Positions 18,019 to 26,201 of a stretch of 33,638 nucleotides of DNA are shown piece by piece; position 1 is the first letter of the stretch, and the number at the start of each line of letters is the position of its first letter. The stretch is from JBBSBY01 sp038250835. Its GTDB lineage: Bacteria; Desulfobacterota; Desulfomonilia; Desulfomonilales; Desulfomonilaceae. Below the pieces are notes generated by a model. It made no database searches and was not told where the DNA came from. It saw only the letters and a program-made list of their open reading frames with translations. The position numbers and the translations under genes were made by a program. Where the stretch lies: NCBI GenBank assembly GCA_038250835.1, contig JBBSBY010000036.1, positions 1-33,638 on the forward strand, given 5' to 3'.

Positions 18019-18641
18019 TGAAAGTGGATTTGCACGTCCATACGTCGCGGTATTCCAGTTGCAGCAGAATGACTCCCGAAGAGGCTTTAACAGCCGCAAA
18101 GAATAAAGGATTAGACGCCTTATGCTTCACGGAGCACAATGTGCTTTGGCCCGTACAAGAGGCCAAACGTCTCGAGGATGATTACGGGATAAAGATTTTC
18201 CGCGGCATAGAAATTACCTCAACAGGCGGGGATGTTCTCGTGTTCGGCGTTGAAGAAGCGATACCGGAAATGCCCTCTCCGGAAGAACTTAAACTCATCG
18301 TGGATCATGCCAATGGAGTGTGCTTTGCCGCTCATCCCTTTAGAGGCTTTCTGTTATTCGGGATCGGCTCAATGGACATGAGTATCGAAGACGCGGCTTC
18401 AAACCCCACATTTGCGCACGTGCACGGTTTAGAAGTTTGCAACGGTCTGGTAACCGACGAAGAAAACACCATCGCCGCAAGCGTGGCCAATTCACTCGGC
18501 CTACTAAAAACGGCAGGAAGCGACGCGCATACAATTGAATCAATTGGTAAATACGTTTTGGAGTTTGACGCCGAGTTAAAATCCGAACTTGAATTGGTGC
18601 GAGCGCTTAAAGACTCATCGTTTCGCATCCTTCTTCCGTAA
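18018..18641 (+). CDS. PHP-domain metal-dependent phosphoesterase-like protein
   Basis: 207-residue PHP domain, the family that includes phosphatases, histidinol phosphatase and nucleases. Metal ligands appear in the normal order: HVH (His6, His8), TEHN (His40), RGIEIT (Glu64), AAHPFRG (His106) and GSDAH (Asp169, His171). The shortness and lack of a second domain fit a stand-alone phosphoesterase similar to the 3',5'-nucleoside bisphosphate phosphatase/TrpH group, but the substrate is unknown. GGAGA precedes the overlapping ATG. It forms a two-gene unit with the DUF2889-like gene. Confidence 0.9.
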   Translation: MKVDLHVHTSRYSSCSRMTPEEALTAAKNKGLDALCFTEHNVLWPVQEAKRLEDDYGIKIFRGIEITSTGGDVLVFGVEEAIPEMPSPEELKLIVDHANGVCFAAHPFRGFLLFGIGSMDMSIEDAASNPTFAHVHGLEVCNGLVTDEENTIAASVANSLGLLKTAGSDAHTIESIGKYVLEFDAELKSELELVRALKDSSFRILLP

Positions 18642-18870
18642 CCTCAGTTAAAATAATCCGCCTCTTTTACAATCTGTAAAAAAATATGACACGATCTCAG
18701 CCCCTCCTCCTCCCGACGACCGCCTGAAAATAAGCCGGCTTACAGCCGCAGCCCAGTCATAATCCCATACGATCAATAATCTCCTGAGTTGGTACGCCCG
18801 TTGCACAACAGGACGGCAGAAAACAATTCCGTTTTGGAAAGTTGATACAAACCAAGGAGGTTTTTGGGAG

Positions 18871-19170
18871 ATGAAACGTATTTATGGATACTTGTCGGCA
18901 ATCGTTTCGTTGGCGTTTTTGACCTTCCCGGAAATGGCCGCGGCCGCCGGCGCCAAGGGTAGCGCATTGATTGTGGTGGCTGACGCTCGTACCATTCACT
19001 GGAGCTTCTGGAGATTCTGGGTCGATCTTTACAATGCCGACCCCTTCATGTTCGCCGTTTGGACAACAGTTTTTACTGCGACAATGGGAGTCAGTTTAGG
19101 TCTGATCACCGACTTCTTTATGCGGAGAACCGGAATCGACCTGACCAGTCGAAAAATAGTCGAGCACTGA
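18871..19170 (+). CDS. Small membrane protein preceding a TSUP transporter
   Basis: 99 residues. An N-terminal signal or anchor (about residues 4-27, ending MAAAAGA) is followed by a short charged and aromatic segment (TIHWSFWRFWVDLYNADP). A second membrane helix spans about 61-83, then a basic end (MRRTGIDLTSRKIVEH). I know no function. GGAGG lies ten bases before the ATG. It is 50 bp upstream of the TauE/SafE gene on the same strand, so it is probably an accessory subunit or partner; that is inference from position. Confidence 0.75.
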   Translation: MKRIYGYLSAIVSLAFLTFPEMAAAAGAKGSALIVVADARTIHWSFWRFWVDLYNADPFMFAVWTTVFTATMGVSLGLITDFFMRRTGIDLTSRKIVEH

Positions 19171-19220
19171 TCCACCACATCAAAAACCTATAGTCTTTCC
19201 ACTTCACGGGAGGTTGTAAT

Positions 19221-20249
19221 ATGGAATGGATGTACATGCATATGCCGATTGCCAGCATAGAGATATTCTGGCCGGGTCTTGTGCTTATCGGATTCGCAGT
19301 CGGAGTCATCGGCGGCTTCTTTGGATTGGGCGGCGCCTGGATGGTTACTCCGGGTCTAAATATATTAGGCTTTCCAATGGCCTTCGCGATTGGAACAGAT
19401 ATTGCCCATATAGCCGGTAAATCAATGATATCGACCTTCAGGCATGCCAAATTCGGCAATGTTGATTACAAACTCGGCGCTATTATGGTGATAGGAACAG
19501 TTATCGGTATCGAATGTGGCGCTCAGGTCGTCATGTGGCTTGAACGCATCGGCAAGATCGGACCAGTGGTCCGTTGGGTATACGTAGGCGTGTTGGCCCT
19601 TATCGCCCTCACCGTATTCTTGGATTACCGTAAGGCCGTGCAGAAAAAGAAAGCCGGTGTTGTCGGTCAACACGGCGCCGAAGGTTTTACTTGGTACAAA
19701 ACTCTCCAAAGTATCAATTTGCCTCCTATGATGAGCTTTCCTGTATCGGGAATTCGCTGCTCCATGTGGCTTCCAATAATCGTCAGCTATCTAACGGGCG
19801 TGTTGGCCGGTTTCCTTGGAATCGGCGGTGGTTTGCTCCGTATGCCGGCTTTGGTTTACCTCATTGGTTGTCCTACTCACATCGCTGTTGGAACCGACCT
19901 GTTTGAAGTCATGATTTCAGGTCTTTATGGAACATTCTCATACGCCATGAAGGGTCGCGTTGAAATTACGGCAGTTATGGTGATGTTAGCCGGAGCCGCC
20001 ATCGGCGCTCAGATTGGAACCATCGCGACGAAGTATTCCAAAGGATACGGCATCCGTATCGCTTTTGGTCTTGCGGTAGTCGCCTGTATGGTCTCAATCA
20101 TTCTCAAACAATTCAAATTTGAGGTGCCGGCTGCGATAGTTATTTTTGGCGCCGTCGGTTCAATATGCGTATACATCATCTGGATCATGGCCAAAGGCGC
20201 CGCCAACGAACTCCGCGAAAAGAAGGATGCTGAAAAACTTGCCGCTTAA
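19221..20249 (+). CDS. TauE/SafE (TSUP) family anion transporter, probable sulfite/sulfonate type
   Basis: 342 residues, about eight or nine membrane helices. The family is built from two related halves and both repeat motifs are visible: GFFGLGGAW with P-G-L and AIGTD at 32-60, and GFLGIGGGLLRMPAL with AVGTD at 197-225. A polar loop (about 140-175) separates them. TSUP proteins export sulfite, sulfoacetate or related anions, or take up sulfur compounds; in a sulfur-metabolising anaerobe an oxidised-sulfur anion is plausible but not shown. GGGAGG lies 7 bases before the ATG. It is the central gene of a three-gene unit with small envelope proteins on each side. Confidence 0.9.
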   Translation: MEWMYMHMPIASIEIFWPGLVLIGFAVGVIGGFFGLGGAWMVTPGLNILGFPMAFAIGTDIAHIAGKSMISTFRHAKFGNVDYKLGAIMVIGTVIGIECGAQVVMWLERIGKIGPVVRWVYVGVLALIALTVFLDYRKAVQKKKAGVVGQHGAEGFTWYKTLQSINLPPMMSFPVSGIRCSMWLPIIVSYLTGVLAGFLGIGGGLLRMPALVYLIGCPTHIAVGTDLFEVMISGLYGTFSYAMKGRVEITAVMVMLAGAAIGAQIGTIATKYSKGYGIRIAFGLAVVACMVSIILKQFKFEVPAAIVIFGAVGSICVYIIWIMAKGAANELREKKDAEKLAA

Positions 20250-20281
20250 CCGGCCAAACACAAGAAAGGAGAGAAACCGGA

Positions 20282-20614
20282 ATGAAGAAGGTCATGATTT
20301 ATATAGCGGCCCTGGCCCTTCTGGTCGGCCCGGCGGGTATCGCTACAGCGGCTGATGTGGCCCAAGGTAAGACAGTATCCTACGACAAAGATAAAAAAGT
20401 CTTAACAATTGACGAGTACAATACTAATTTTACACCACCCCACAAGTACGGGGAACCCACAGGCAAGCAGCTTGTTTTCAACACCGCCAATTCTCTTATA
20501 GGGATTACACCTGCGGCGGGCGACATCGTAAGAATAGCCTACAAACCCGAAGGTAATGCCAACAATGCGATTAGGGTAATGAATGTCTCCAAACAGGATT
20601 TAATGAAGAAATAG
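20282..20614 (+). CDS. Small periplasmic protein of the TSUP gene unit, unknown function
   Basis: 110 residues. A signal peptide (MKKVMIYIAALALLVGPAG) is cut about residue 23, near ATA-A. The mature part is a compact beta-rich domain (SYDKDKKVLTIDEY, KQLVFNTANSLIGITP, GDIVRIAYKPEGNANNAIRVMNV) that could be a small barrel of OB or SH3 type. There is no Cys, CxxCH or lipobox. AAGGAG precedes the ATG; the gene starts 32 bp after the transporter stop and ends in a strong terminator. Likely a soluble partner of the transporter; function is inferred from position only. Confidence 0.75.
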   Translation: MKKVMIYIAALALLVGPAGIATAADVAQGKTVSYDKDKKVLTIDEYNTNFTPPHKYGEPTGKQLVFNTANSLIGITPAAGDIVRIAYKPEGNANNAIRVMNVSKQDLMKK

Positions 20615-20659
20615 TTGGATGTAGACGACAACCGACCAACTACATGTTGGTCCCAGCCC

Positions 20660-20697
20660 GGCGACGAGGAAATATCCTGTCGCCTATTTCTTTTTTA
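20660..20697 (+). terminator. Rho-independent terminator of the TSUP gene unit
   Basis: GGCGAC (20660-20665) pairs with GTCGCC (20679-20684), extended inside by AGGA/TCCT, and is followed by TATTTC and a run of T's. It lies 46 bp after the last gene of the unit. Confidence 0.9.
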
Positions 20698-20814
20698 CGT
20701 TAAGAGCTAAAACATTCTTCAATAGTTCATAAAAGTTTTCAAATATTTTTCGATCATTCTTTTCTCGCTGCTTCATGAAACCGGTACAATCCGTCATCTG
20801 GACGGCCCCCTAAC

Positions 20815-20846
20815 TTAGTCATCCCGGCGGAAGCCGGGATGACTAA
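20815..20846. repeat. REP-like perfect palindrome
   Basis: TTAGTCATCCCGGC, loop GGAA, GCCGGGATGACTAA: a perfect 14-bp inverted repeat. The core CATCCCGGC-GGAA-GCCGGGATG is typical of repetitive extragenic palindromes spread by REP-associated transposases. It has no T-tract, so it is probably not itself a terminator. It lies between two convergent transcription units. I find no second copy in this window. Confidence 0.7.
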
Positions 20847-20865
20847 GAAGATGATCTATGTGGGA

Positions 20866-20890
20866 GTAAAGGGCGGCTCAAAGCCGCCCT
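20866..20890 (-). terminator. Candidate terminator of the GH57 gene
   Basis: AGGGCGGCT (20870-20878) and AGCCGCCCT (20882-20890) form a strong nine-pair stem with a CAA/TTG loop, six bases from the GH57 stop codon. On the minus strand it is followed by only TTTACTCC, so the U-tract is weak. A longer imperfect pairing of GGAGTAAA with TTTACTCC surrounds it. Confidence 0.6.
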
Positions 20891-20896
20891 GTCAAT

Positions 20897-23338
20897 TTAC
20901 TCCGGGACTTCCAACCACAGCTTATTCGCAAGAGTCCTGAATGTGTCAAGCCATCGACCAGCGCGTTCGTTGTCTATATTGTGCTTCTTAATTGCCTCTT
21001 GATAAACTGATTGGCTCAATTCCCAAGCCATGTTTTGCAACTTCCATGTGTTCACTTCAAAAGGAAGCTTCTCGATTAGGGTTAGAATTGCCAATATCTC
21101 TTCCATCAACTCCAGGTGCTCCGGATTTTCGAGAAGACGCCTAGCCTTTTCTTCTAAATTCATCCTTACGGAATATTCTATGGTCGTTTCATCAATCTTC
21201 ACGCCGGCGAAAGACATCTCTTCCAACAGGGGTTCTATTACCAGGGGATCTAAAAATGATTGCTGAAACGCTCTTTGTAACCTGGTATTTAGGACAAATT
21301 CAGCGGACATGGCGAGCGGTTCAGGAATACGAAGATTGGCGTTCCTCATAAAAAGGAATAGGGGAGCGTGCATTTCGTACAACTGTCCCGTTAGCGCTTC
21401 GGTTTGCTCCATAGCCGGCGCCAAAACGATTTGCATAACTTTGCGTTTTTCGTCTTCAAAAAGTGAAGTGAGGGAGTAAGCCGATGATCCGAAATAATCA
21501 TCTAAACTGCGGATAATTTCGGGGAAATCAGCGGCTTTGAAAGACTCGTGTAGCTTGACCACGTATTCCTGATAGGTTTCCTCGTCCATATGTGGACCAA
21601 TGCCGCAATTTATAGTGTGGTCCCCCAGGTGGAGAGCGCCAAATGAAAGCTGTTCCGATTCGTGCGTTATCCCCGATTCGATTGTCGCCTGCCCTGTCAC
21701 CAGTTTTACACGACCGGCTTTAAGCAGTTGAAAATCTTCCTGGTTTGCCGAGTAGACGTCTATGGCTGTAGTGCCGGTGTACTCTTCAAAAAGCGAATTG
21801 ACGGCATAATGCGCGCCTACCCTTGTGAGGTCCAAAACATTTGGTTTCACCCATTTGTTGTAAATCACCCTGCCGTTTTGGTGATCAGGAATGTTGCTTT
21901 TAGCATGTTCAAGTAAATTAAGAAATTCGGTTTCGTAATCATTGTGAAACAAATCCTGCGCAAGCTGAATGACTCGACCGGCATAAACTATAACTTGAAC
22001 CGTTTCCATCCCTGATAGCTCATCGAAAAACCAGCCGCAACTAGTATACATGAGCATGCAGTGTCGCTGCATTTCCATTAGCTTTAAAAGCTTGATCTCT
22101 TCGTCGCGGGTTAGTTCTCGATCCGCGTAGGTTTCGATATACTTTGCGATTTGCGCCGGCGATCTGTCTAAAATAATATCAACGTATCCATCGCGAGCAG
22201 CCCAGGGATCTTTCACCAAAGATCCGGCCACTTGCTCGAACTCGTCTGCCACGGCGTCCCGCAGCCAATCCAATGCATTTCTTAGAGGCTCTCTCCAACT
22301 CTGATTCCAATCGCCGTGTCCACCGGAGTTGCAACCGCAATCGGAACGCCACCTTTCTATGCCGTGCACACACGACCACGAGGAGTTCTCATAAATCTGA
22401 GCCTCGTAAGTCGGCGGATATTTCGAGAGATAGTATCCGTAATTAGTTATTTTTGCCGGAGTGCTGGATTCGATGTGATCAAGCGCATAAGCGAGAGCCA
22501 TTTCTCCGTGCCTATGGTGGTGACCGTAGGACTCACCGTCCGTGGCTATATGCACAAGCTGGGGCTCGTCTTGATCATCAGAAAAGGCTTCCATCAGCCT
22601 GTCGGCAAAGCGCTCTCCGCTTTCCAGAAGTTGTTCGAATGCGATAGCCTGAGAGACAGGTCCATCGTAGAAGAATAGTGTAATGTCCGCGCCGCTCGGC
22701 AGACTGGCTTTGTACGGCCTCTTAGGGTCAACTCTGCCGTCGCTGACATCATTCCATTCCGATGCGCCGATCTCTCTAACAAGATGAGCTTGTCGCGGCG
22801 CTAAAATTGTATACAGTATACCGTTTGCGGCCAGTAGATCCAGAGTTTCGTTGTCAACAGCCGTTTCCGCAAGCCACATACCTTCAGGCGCTCTGCCGAA
22901 TCTGAATTCGAAATCTCGTTTACCCCAGATAATTTGGGTTTTCTTATCCCGACTATTCGATAGAGGCATGATCATGTGATTGTAAACTTGAGCAATCGCA
23001 GCGCCATGGCCTTCCAGCTCCTGACTACTGATTCGATCCGCTTCCAAAATTTTGGCATACTTTTCGGGGGCGCGTTTTTGCATCCATTGAAGGATTGTCG
23101 GCCCAAGGTTGAAACTTATTTTACTGTAATTATTAGTAATTCTGGAGATTTTCCCATCGCTGTCGAGCATTCTTGCAGTGCCGTTAGGACCGTAACATTC
23201 TTCCGAGATTTTGGCATTCCAGTCATGATACGGGTACGCTGAATCTTGAACTTCGATTTCCTCCAACCAGGGGTTCTCGCGTGGCGGCTGATAAAAATGT
23301 CCATGGACACAAACGTATTTTTCCATATTATTAGGCAT
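20897..23338 (-). CDS. Glycoside hydrolase family 57 protein with DUF3536 C-terminus
   Basis: 813 residues. The GH57 motif CVHGHFYQPPRENPW holds His12 and His14. The second half of the catalytic site is PEGMWLAETAVD with nucleophile Glu158, and IATDGESYGHHH gives Asp267 as acid/base. Long loops and the C-terminal region (about 400-813) match DUF3536-containing GH57 proteins. GH57 enzymes act on alpha-glucans (amylase, branching or 4-alpha-glucanotransferase); which one is unknown. The ATG at 23338 overlaps the treZ stop region by 8 bp; a second in-frame ATG at 23326 gives MEKYVCVHGHF and is a reasonable alternative. Translated with treZ. No signal peptide, so cytoplasmic. Confidence 0.88.
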   Translation of the reverse strand: MPNNMEKYVCVHGHFYQPPRENPWLEEIEVQDSAYPYHDWNAKISEECYGPNGTARMLDSDGKISRITNNYSKISFNLGPTILQWMQKRAPEKYAKILEADRISSQELEGHGAAIAQVYNHMIMPLSNSRDKKTQIIWGKRDFEFRFGRAPEGMWLAETAVDNETLDLLAANGILYTILAPRQAHLVREIGASEWNDVSDGRVDPKRPYKASLPSGADITLFFYDGPVSQAIAFEQLLESGERFADRLMEAFSDDQDEPQLVHIATDGESYGHHHRHGEMALAYALDHIESSTPAKITNYGYYLSKYPPTYEAQIYENSSWSCVHGIERWRSDCGCNSGGHGDWNQSWREPLRNALDWLRDAVADEFEQVAGSLVKDPWAARDGYVDIILDRSPAQIAKYIETYADRELTRDEEIKLLKLMEMQRHCMLMYTSCGWFFDELSGMETVQVIVYAGRVIQLAQDLFHNDYETEFLNLLEHAKSNIPDHQNGRVIYNKWVKPNVLDLTRVGAHYAVNSLFEEYTGTTAIDVYSANQEDFQLLKAGRVKLVTGQATIESGITHESEQLSFGALHLGDHTINCGIGPHMDEETYQEYVVKLHESFKAADFPEIIRSLDDYFGSSAYSLTSLFEDEKRKVMQIVLAPAMEQTEALTGQLYEMHAPLFLFMRNANLRIPEPLAMSAEFVLNTRLQRAFQQSFLDPLVIEPLLEEMSFAGVKIDETTIEYSVRMNLEEKARRLLENPEHLELMEEILAILTLIEKLPFEVNTWKLQNMAWELSQSVYQEAIKKHNIDNERAGRWLDTFRTLANKLWLEVPE

Positions 23339-25175
23339 CTCCGGTGTTGGTACAAACTATTAACTGAAAGGGTCTCAAATTGAACAACAACTCGCCTTCG
23401 GAATATAACTTTGCCGGCACGGAGGTTCCCGGTCCGGCCCACGTTGATTCCGCGGAATCCAAGATTTTTTCCCAAGAGCCTACAGGCAGCGGCAATGTTA
23501 GCGAAACTCCTTCATCTCCGAAATGGAAAACGCAAATTATTTCATTATCATTGAACCACCGCCTGACGAACAACGCCTTTTGCTTTTCGTAGCCGAATAC
23601 CTCCAGTTCGTCTTTACTCAGATGTCTAAGCGCAGGATGTGATTTTCTAAGGTCTATCAATTGTTTATAGAAGTCGAATAACACTTTATGAAAGGCCTCT
23701 GATCGTAAATTCAAATTCAACTTACTTGATTCGAAAGTTGCCGGATCTACGGGATCAGGCGGTTCTTTAATCCATTCGAATGCGCTGAACTCGTTCTTAC
23801 GGCCGTTTCGGACGGCGTCCAGCAAGTTTTTGTCCGAGTGGCTCACAAAGTATGCAAATCCGGCAGTTTCGGCGTATTCTTCACCCATGAACAGCAGCGG
23901 TATGTTTGGAGAGAGCAAAACAAGCCCTGCCGCCAACTTCAACGCTTCAGGGGGGGCAAGTTCACTTAGCCTTTCTCCAAGCATCCGATTACCGACTTGA
24001 TCGTGATTTTGAGAAAAAACTATAAATCGTTCCGCAGGAATTTCTCTCGACGAATTCCCGTGTCTTCTGCCGCGAAACGCTGATTTCAAGCCTGAGTAAA
24101 CGTACCCGTCACGATATGCGCGGACCATTTGATCAATTGTTCCAAAGTCTTGATAATATCCAAGCCGTTCTCCCGTTATCAGGGCATGCAGGATATGATG
24201 AAAATCGTCATTCCACTGGGCGTCCATTCCAAATCCGCCGAGATCAAGAGATTTGACCAATCTTGAATTATTGAGATCACTCTCCGCGATTACATGAACA
24301 AGCCCATTGGATAGAAGCGCTTCTTCGTGTATCGTTTCCGTCAGTTCCTGTAAAATGGGGTACGCTGAAAAGTCAAAAATTCCGTGGACCGCGTCCAATC
24401 TTAAAGCGTCAATATGAAACTCTCTTATCCAGTAAAGGGCGTTTTCGATAAAATATCGTCTAACCTCATCACTTTCAGCGCCGTCAAAGTTTACCGCCAT
24501 GCCCCATGGCGTGCGGTATTTATCTGTGAAATACGGGCCGAATGACTGCAGGTAGTTACCTTCGGGGCCAAGATGATTGTATACAACGTCCAAAATGACG
24601 GCCAACCCGTTTTGATGCAAAGCGTCTACGAGTTTTTTCAGTCCAAGCGCTCCACCATAAGATGATTGGACTGCAAACGGATAAACTCCGTCATATCCCC
24701 AATTTCGATCTCCGGAAAACTGAGCGACGGGCATTAATTCCACCGCGGTGATTCCGAGTTCTTTAAAGAAAGGTATTGCGGATATAATTGACTCGAAATT
24801 GCCGTCTTGACTAAATGTCCCCACGTGAAGTTCATAGATAATGTAGTTATGAAGCATGATGCCGTGCCACTGGTCATCATGCCATTCGTATTCGAAAGAA
24901 GGTATTTGTGACGGCCCATGTACTCCATCGGGTTGGCAATATGACGCTGGATCTGGAAGTTGACGGTCCCCATCTAATCTGTACAGATAGCGGGTTCCAG
25001 GGCCGCATTCCGCCTCCCCCACGTGATATCCTTCACTATTTTTCTGAAGAGCATGATAACTGTCCTCGGGCGCAACTATGTGGACTTCAATTAAATTGAT
25101 GAATGGCGCCCAAACATTAAATCTGTAGCGTCGTGAGTCTATTTTGGAGACGCCTAAAGGCCATTTTTTGTTCAA
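23331..25175 (-). CDS. treZ: Malto-oligosyltrehalose trehalohydrolase
   Basis: GH13 enzyme that releases trehalose from maltooligosyl-trehalose made by TreY. The 614-residue product has an N-terminal E-set domain (YRFNVWAP), then GDRNWGYDGVYPFAVQSSYGG and the TreZ-typical DVVYNHLGPEGNYL. LRLDAVHGI gives Asp261 as nucleophile, VIAESDLN gives Glu298 as acid/base, and FSQNHDQVGNR gives Asp392. The start is TTG at 25175, with GGAGG six bases upstream; the open frame begins 7 codons earlier at another TTG without a good site, and there is no ATG near the N-terminus. Immediately followed by the GH57 gene. No treY is present here. Confidence 0.93.
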   Translation of the reverse strand: MNKKWPLGVSKIDSRRYRFNVWAPFINLIEVHIVAPEDSYHALQKNSEGYHVGEAECGPGTRYLYRLDGDRQLPDPASYCQPDGVHGPSQIPSFEYEWHDDQWHGIMLHNYIIYELHVGTFSQDGNFESIISAIPFFKELGITAVELMPVAQFSGDRNWGYDGVYPFAVQSSYGGALGLKKLVDALHQNGLAVILDVVYNHLGPEGNYLQSFGPYFTDKYRTPWGMAVNFDGAESDEVRRYFIENALYWIREFHIDALRLDAVHGIFDFSAYPILQELTETIHEEALLSNGLVHVIAESDLNNSRLVKSLDLGGFGMDAQWNDDFHHILHALITGERLGYYQDFGTIDQMVRAYRDGYVYSGLKSAFRGRRHGNSSREIPAERFIVFSQNHDQVGNRMLGERLSELAPPEALKLAAGLVLLSPNIPLLFMGEEYAETAGFAYFVSHSDKNLLDAVRNGRKNEFSAFEWIKEPPDPVDPATFESSKLNLNLRSEAFHKVLFDFYKQLIDLRKSHPALRHLSKDELEVFGYEKQKALFVRRWFNDNEIICVFHFGDEGVSLTLPLPVGSWEKILDSAESTWAGPGTSVPAKLYSEGELLFNLRPFQLIVCTNTGDA

Positions 25176-25285
25176 CGCAGGCCTCCGCAGATGCAATACT
25201 AAAGTCAGGACATTGTTCGGCCGGAAATATAAGAATTAATTATTTTCTCTTGATTGTATAATGTTTAATCTTAGACATAAAGGTG

Positions 25286-25315
25286 ATTATAGAAACCAAT
25301 TCACTACTAAATCAA
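25286..25315 (-). promoter_or_regulatory. Candidate promoter of treZ-GH57
   Basis: On the minus strand TTGATT (25310-25315) and TATAAT (25286-25291) are 18 bases apart, a good sigma-70-type pair. Transcription would start near 25279, giving an untranslated leader of about 100 bases before the TTG start of treZ. Confidence 0.55.
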
Positions 25316-25325
25316 TACTAAGCAT

Positions 25326-25374
25326 ACAATTCATAAACTGGCTTTTGTTCTTAATTGAATGAATTGTAAACTGG
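25326..25374. repeat. Ordered inverted and direct repeats upstream of treZ promoter
   Basis: ACAATTCAT (25326-25334) and ATGAATTGT (25359-25367) are perfect 9-bp inverted arms. Each is directly followed by the same AAACTGG (25335-25341 and 25368-25374), whose two copies are 33 bp apart, about three helical turns. The array lies just upstream of the treZ -35 box, where an activator or repressor dimer pair could bind. Confidence 0.6.
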
Positions 25375-25613
25375 TGAGTATTCCTTGTCAACTCAGCTAA
25401 GACGAGAGGCCTGCAAATGATTGGACGGTTAAAGGCTGTTCAGTGTGCCGGAGATTTGGGCTACTATTTTTCAGGAGCTCCAATACGTCGGCGCATGAAC
25501 TAACGGTTAGTCCACTGCTATGGTAATTTACTGAAATCCTACGGATCGCTTAGATATCCCGATCTCGTGCGCAACAACTTACATTATATGAGCCGGCGCA
25601 TCAGGAGGATTAA

Positions 25614-26186
25614 ATGTGGCGAACAGGCGTTATTCACGGCAGATTTCAGATTCTGCATAATGATCATATGAGATACCTTTTGGCTGGGAAGCGCCGCTGC
25701 AACCATTTAGTTATCGGTATCACCAATCCTGATCCCACGCTCACACGTCCCGACATCTCCAACCCTGAACGGAGCGCCCCCTGGTCGAACCCGCTCAGTT
25801 ATTTTGAACGATTTCGTATGGTCCAATTGGTTATGCTGGAAAACCATATCGATCCAAGTGAATTCTCGATTGTTCCCTTCCCCATTAATCTTCCGGACCT
25901 ATACAAATATTACGTTCCTATTAATGCCGTATTCTTTCTGACTATTTATGATAGTTGGGGTGAAAGAAAGCTGGAGCTTTTCACCAGTCTCGGACTTCAG
26001 ACGGAAATCATGTGGCGAAGACCTGAAAATGAAAAAGGATTGAGCGCTTCGGAAGTAAGACTAAAAATTGCCAATTGTGAGGAATGGGAAAGTTTAGTTC
26101 CCCATGCTGTTGGTAAGTTTATAAAAGAAAACCGCATAGACAAACGATTACAAAGTGAAGCCCGCAGGAGGGCCGCTTGCGCTTGA
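25614..26186 (+). CDS. NadM-like nucleotidylyltransferase
   Basis: 190-residue HIGH-superfamily nucleotidylyltransferase that resembles archaeal-type NMN adenylyltransferase (NadM). The N-terminal strand and loop give VIHGRFQILHNDH (9-18), where the usual HxGH is HNDH: the Gly is replaced by Asp. The C-terminal motif ISxTxxR appears as LSASEVR (143-149). The rest follows the family order, with PWSNPLSYFERFRM near 56-69. A perfect AGGAGG lies five bases before the ATG. It is 15 bp upstream of a CDP-alcohol phosphatidyltransferase gene. Whether the nucleotide is ATP with NMN, or CTP with a phosphorylated alcohol, cannot be read from sequence; context favours the second at low certainty. Confidence 0.75.
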   Translation: MWRTGVIHGRFQILHNDHMRYLLAGKRRCNHLVIGITNPDPTLTRPDISNPERSAPWSNPLSYFERFRMVQLVMLENHIDPSEFSIVPFPINLPDLYKYYVPINAVFFLTIYDSWGERKLELFTSLGLQTEIMWRRPENEKGLSASEVRLKIANCEEWESLVPHAVGKFIKENRIDKRLQSEARRRAACA

Positions 26187-26201
26187 ATCAGGAGGCTGCC
26201 G

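Larger units (their letters stand above)
25176..25613. other. Divergent promoter region between treZ and the NadM-like gene
   Basis: About 440 bp holding the candidate treZ promoter and the ordered repeat listed separately. A plus-strand TATAAT at 25257-25262 lacks a good -35. A 28-codon plus-strand frame starting near 25417 with a GAGAGG upstream is too short to call. Confidence 0.45.
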
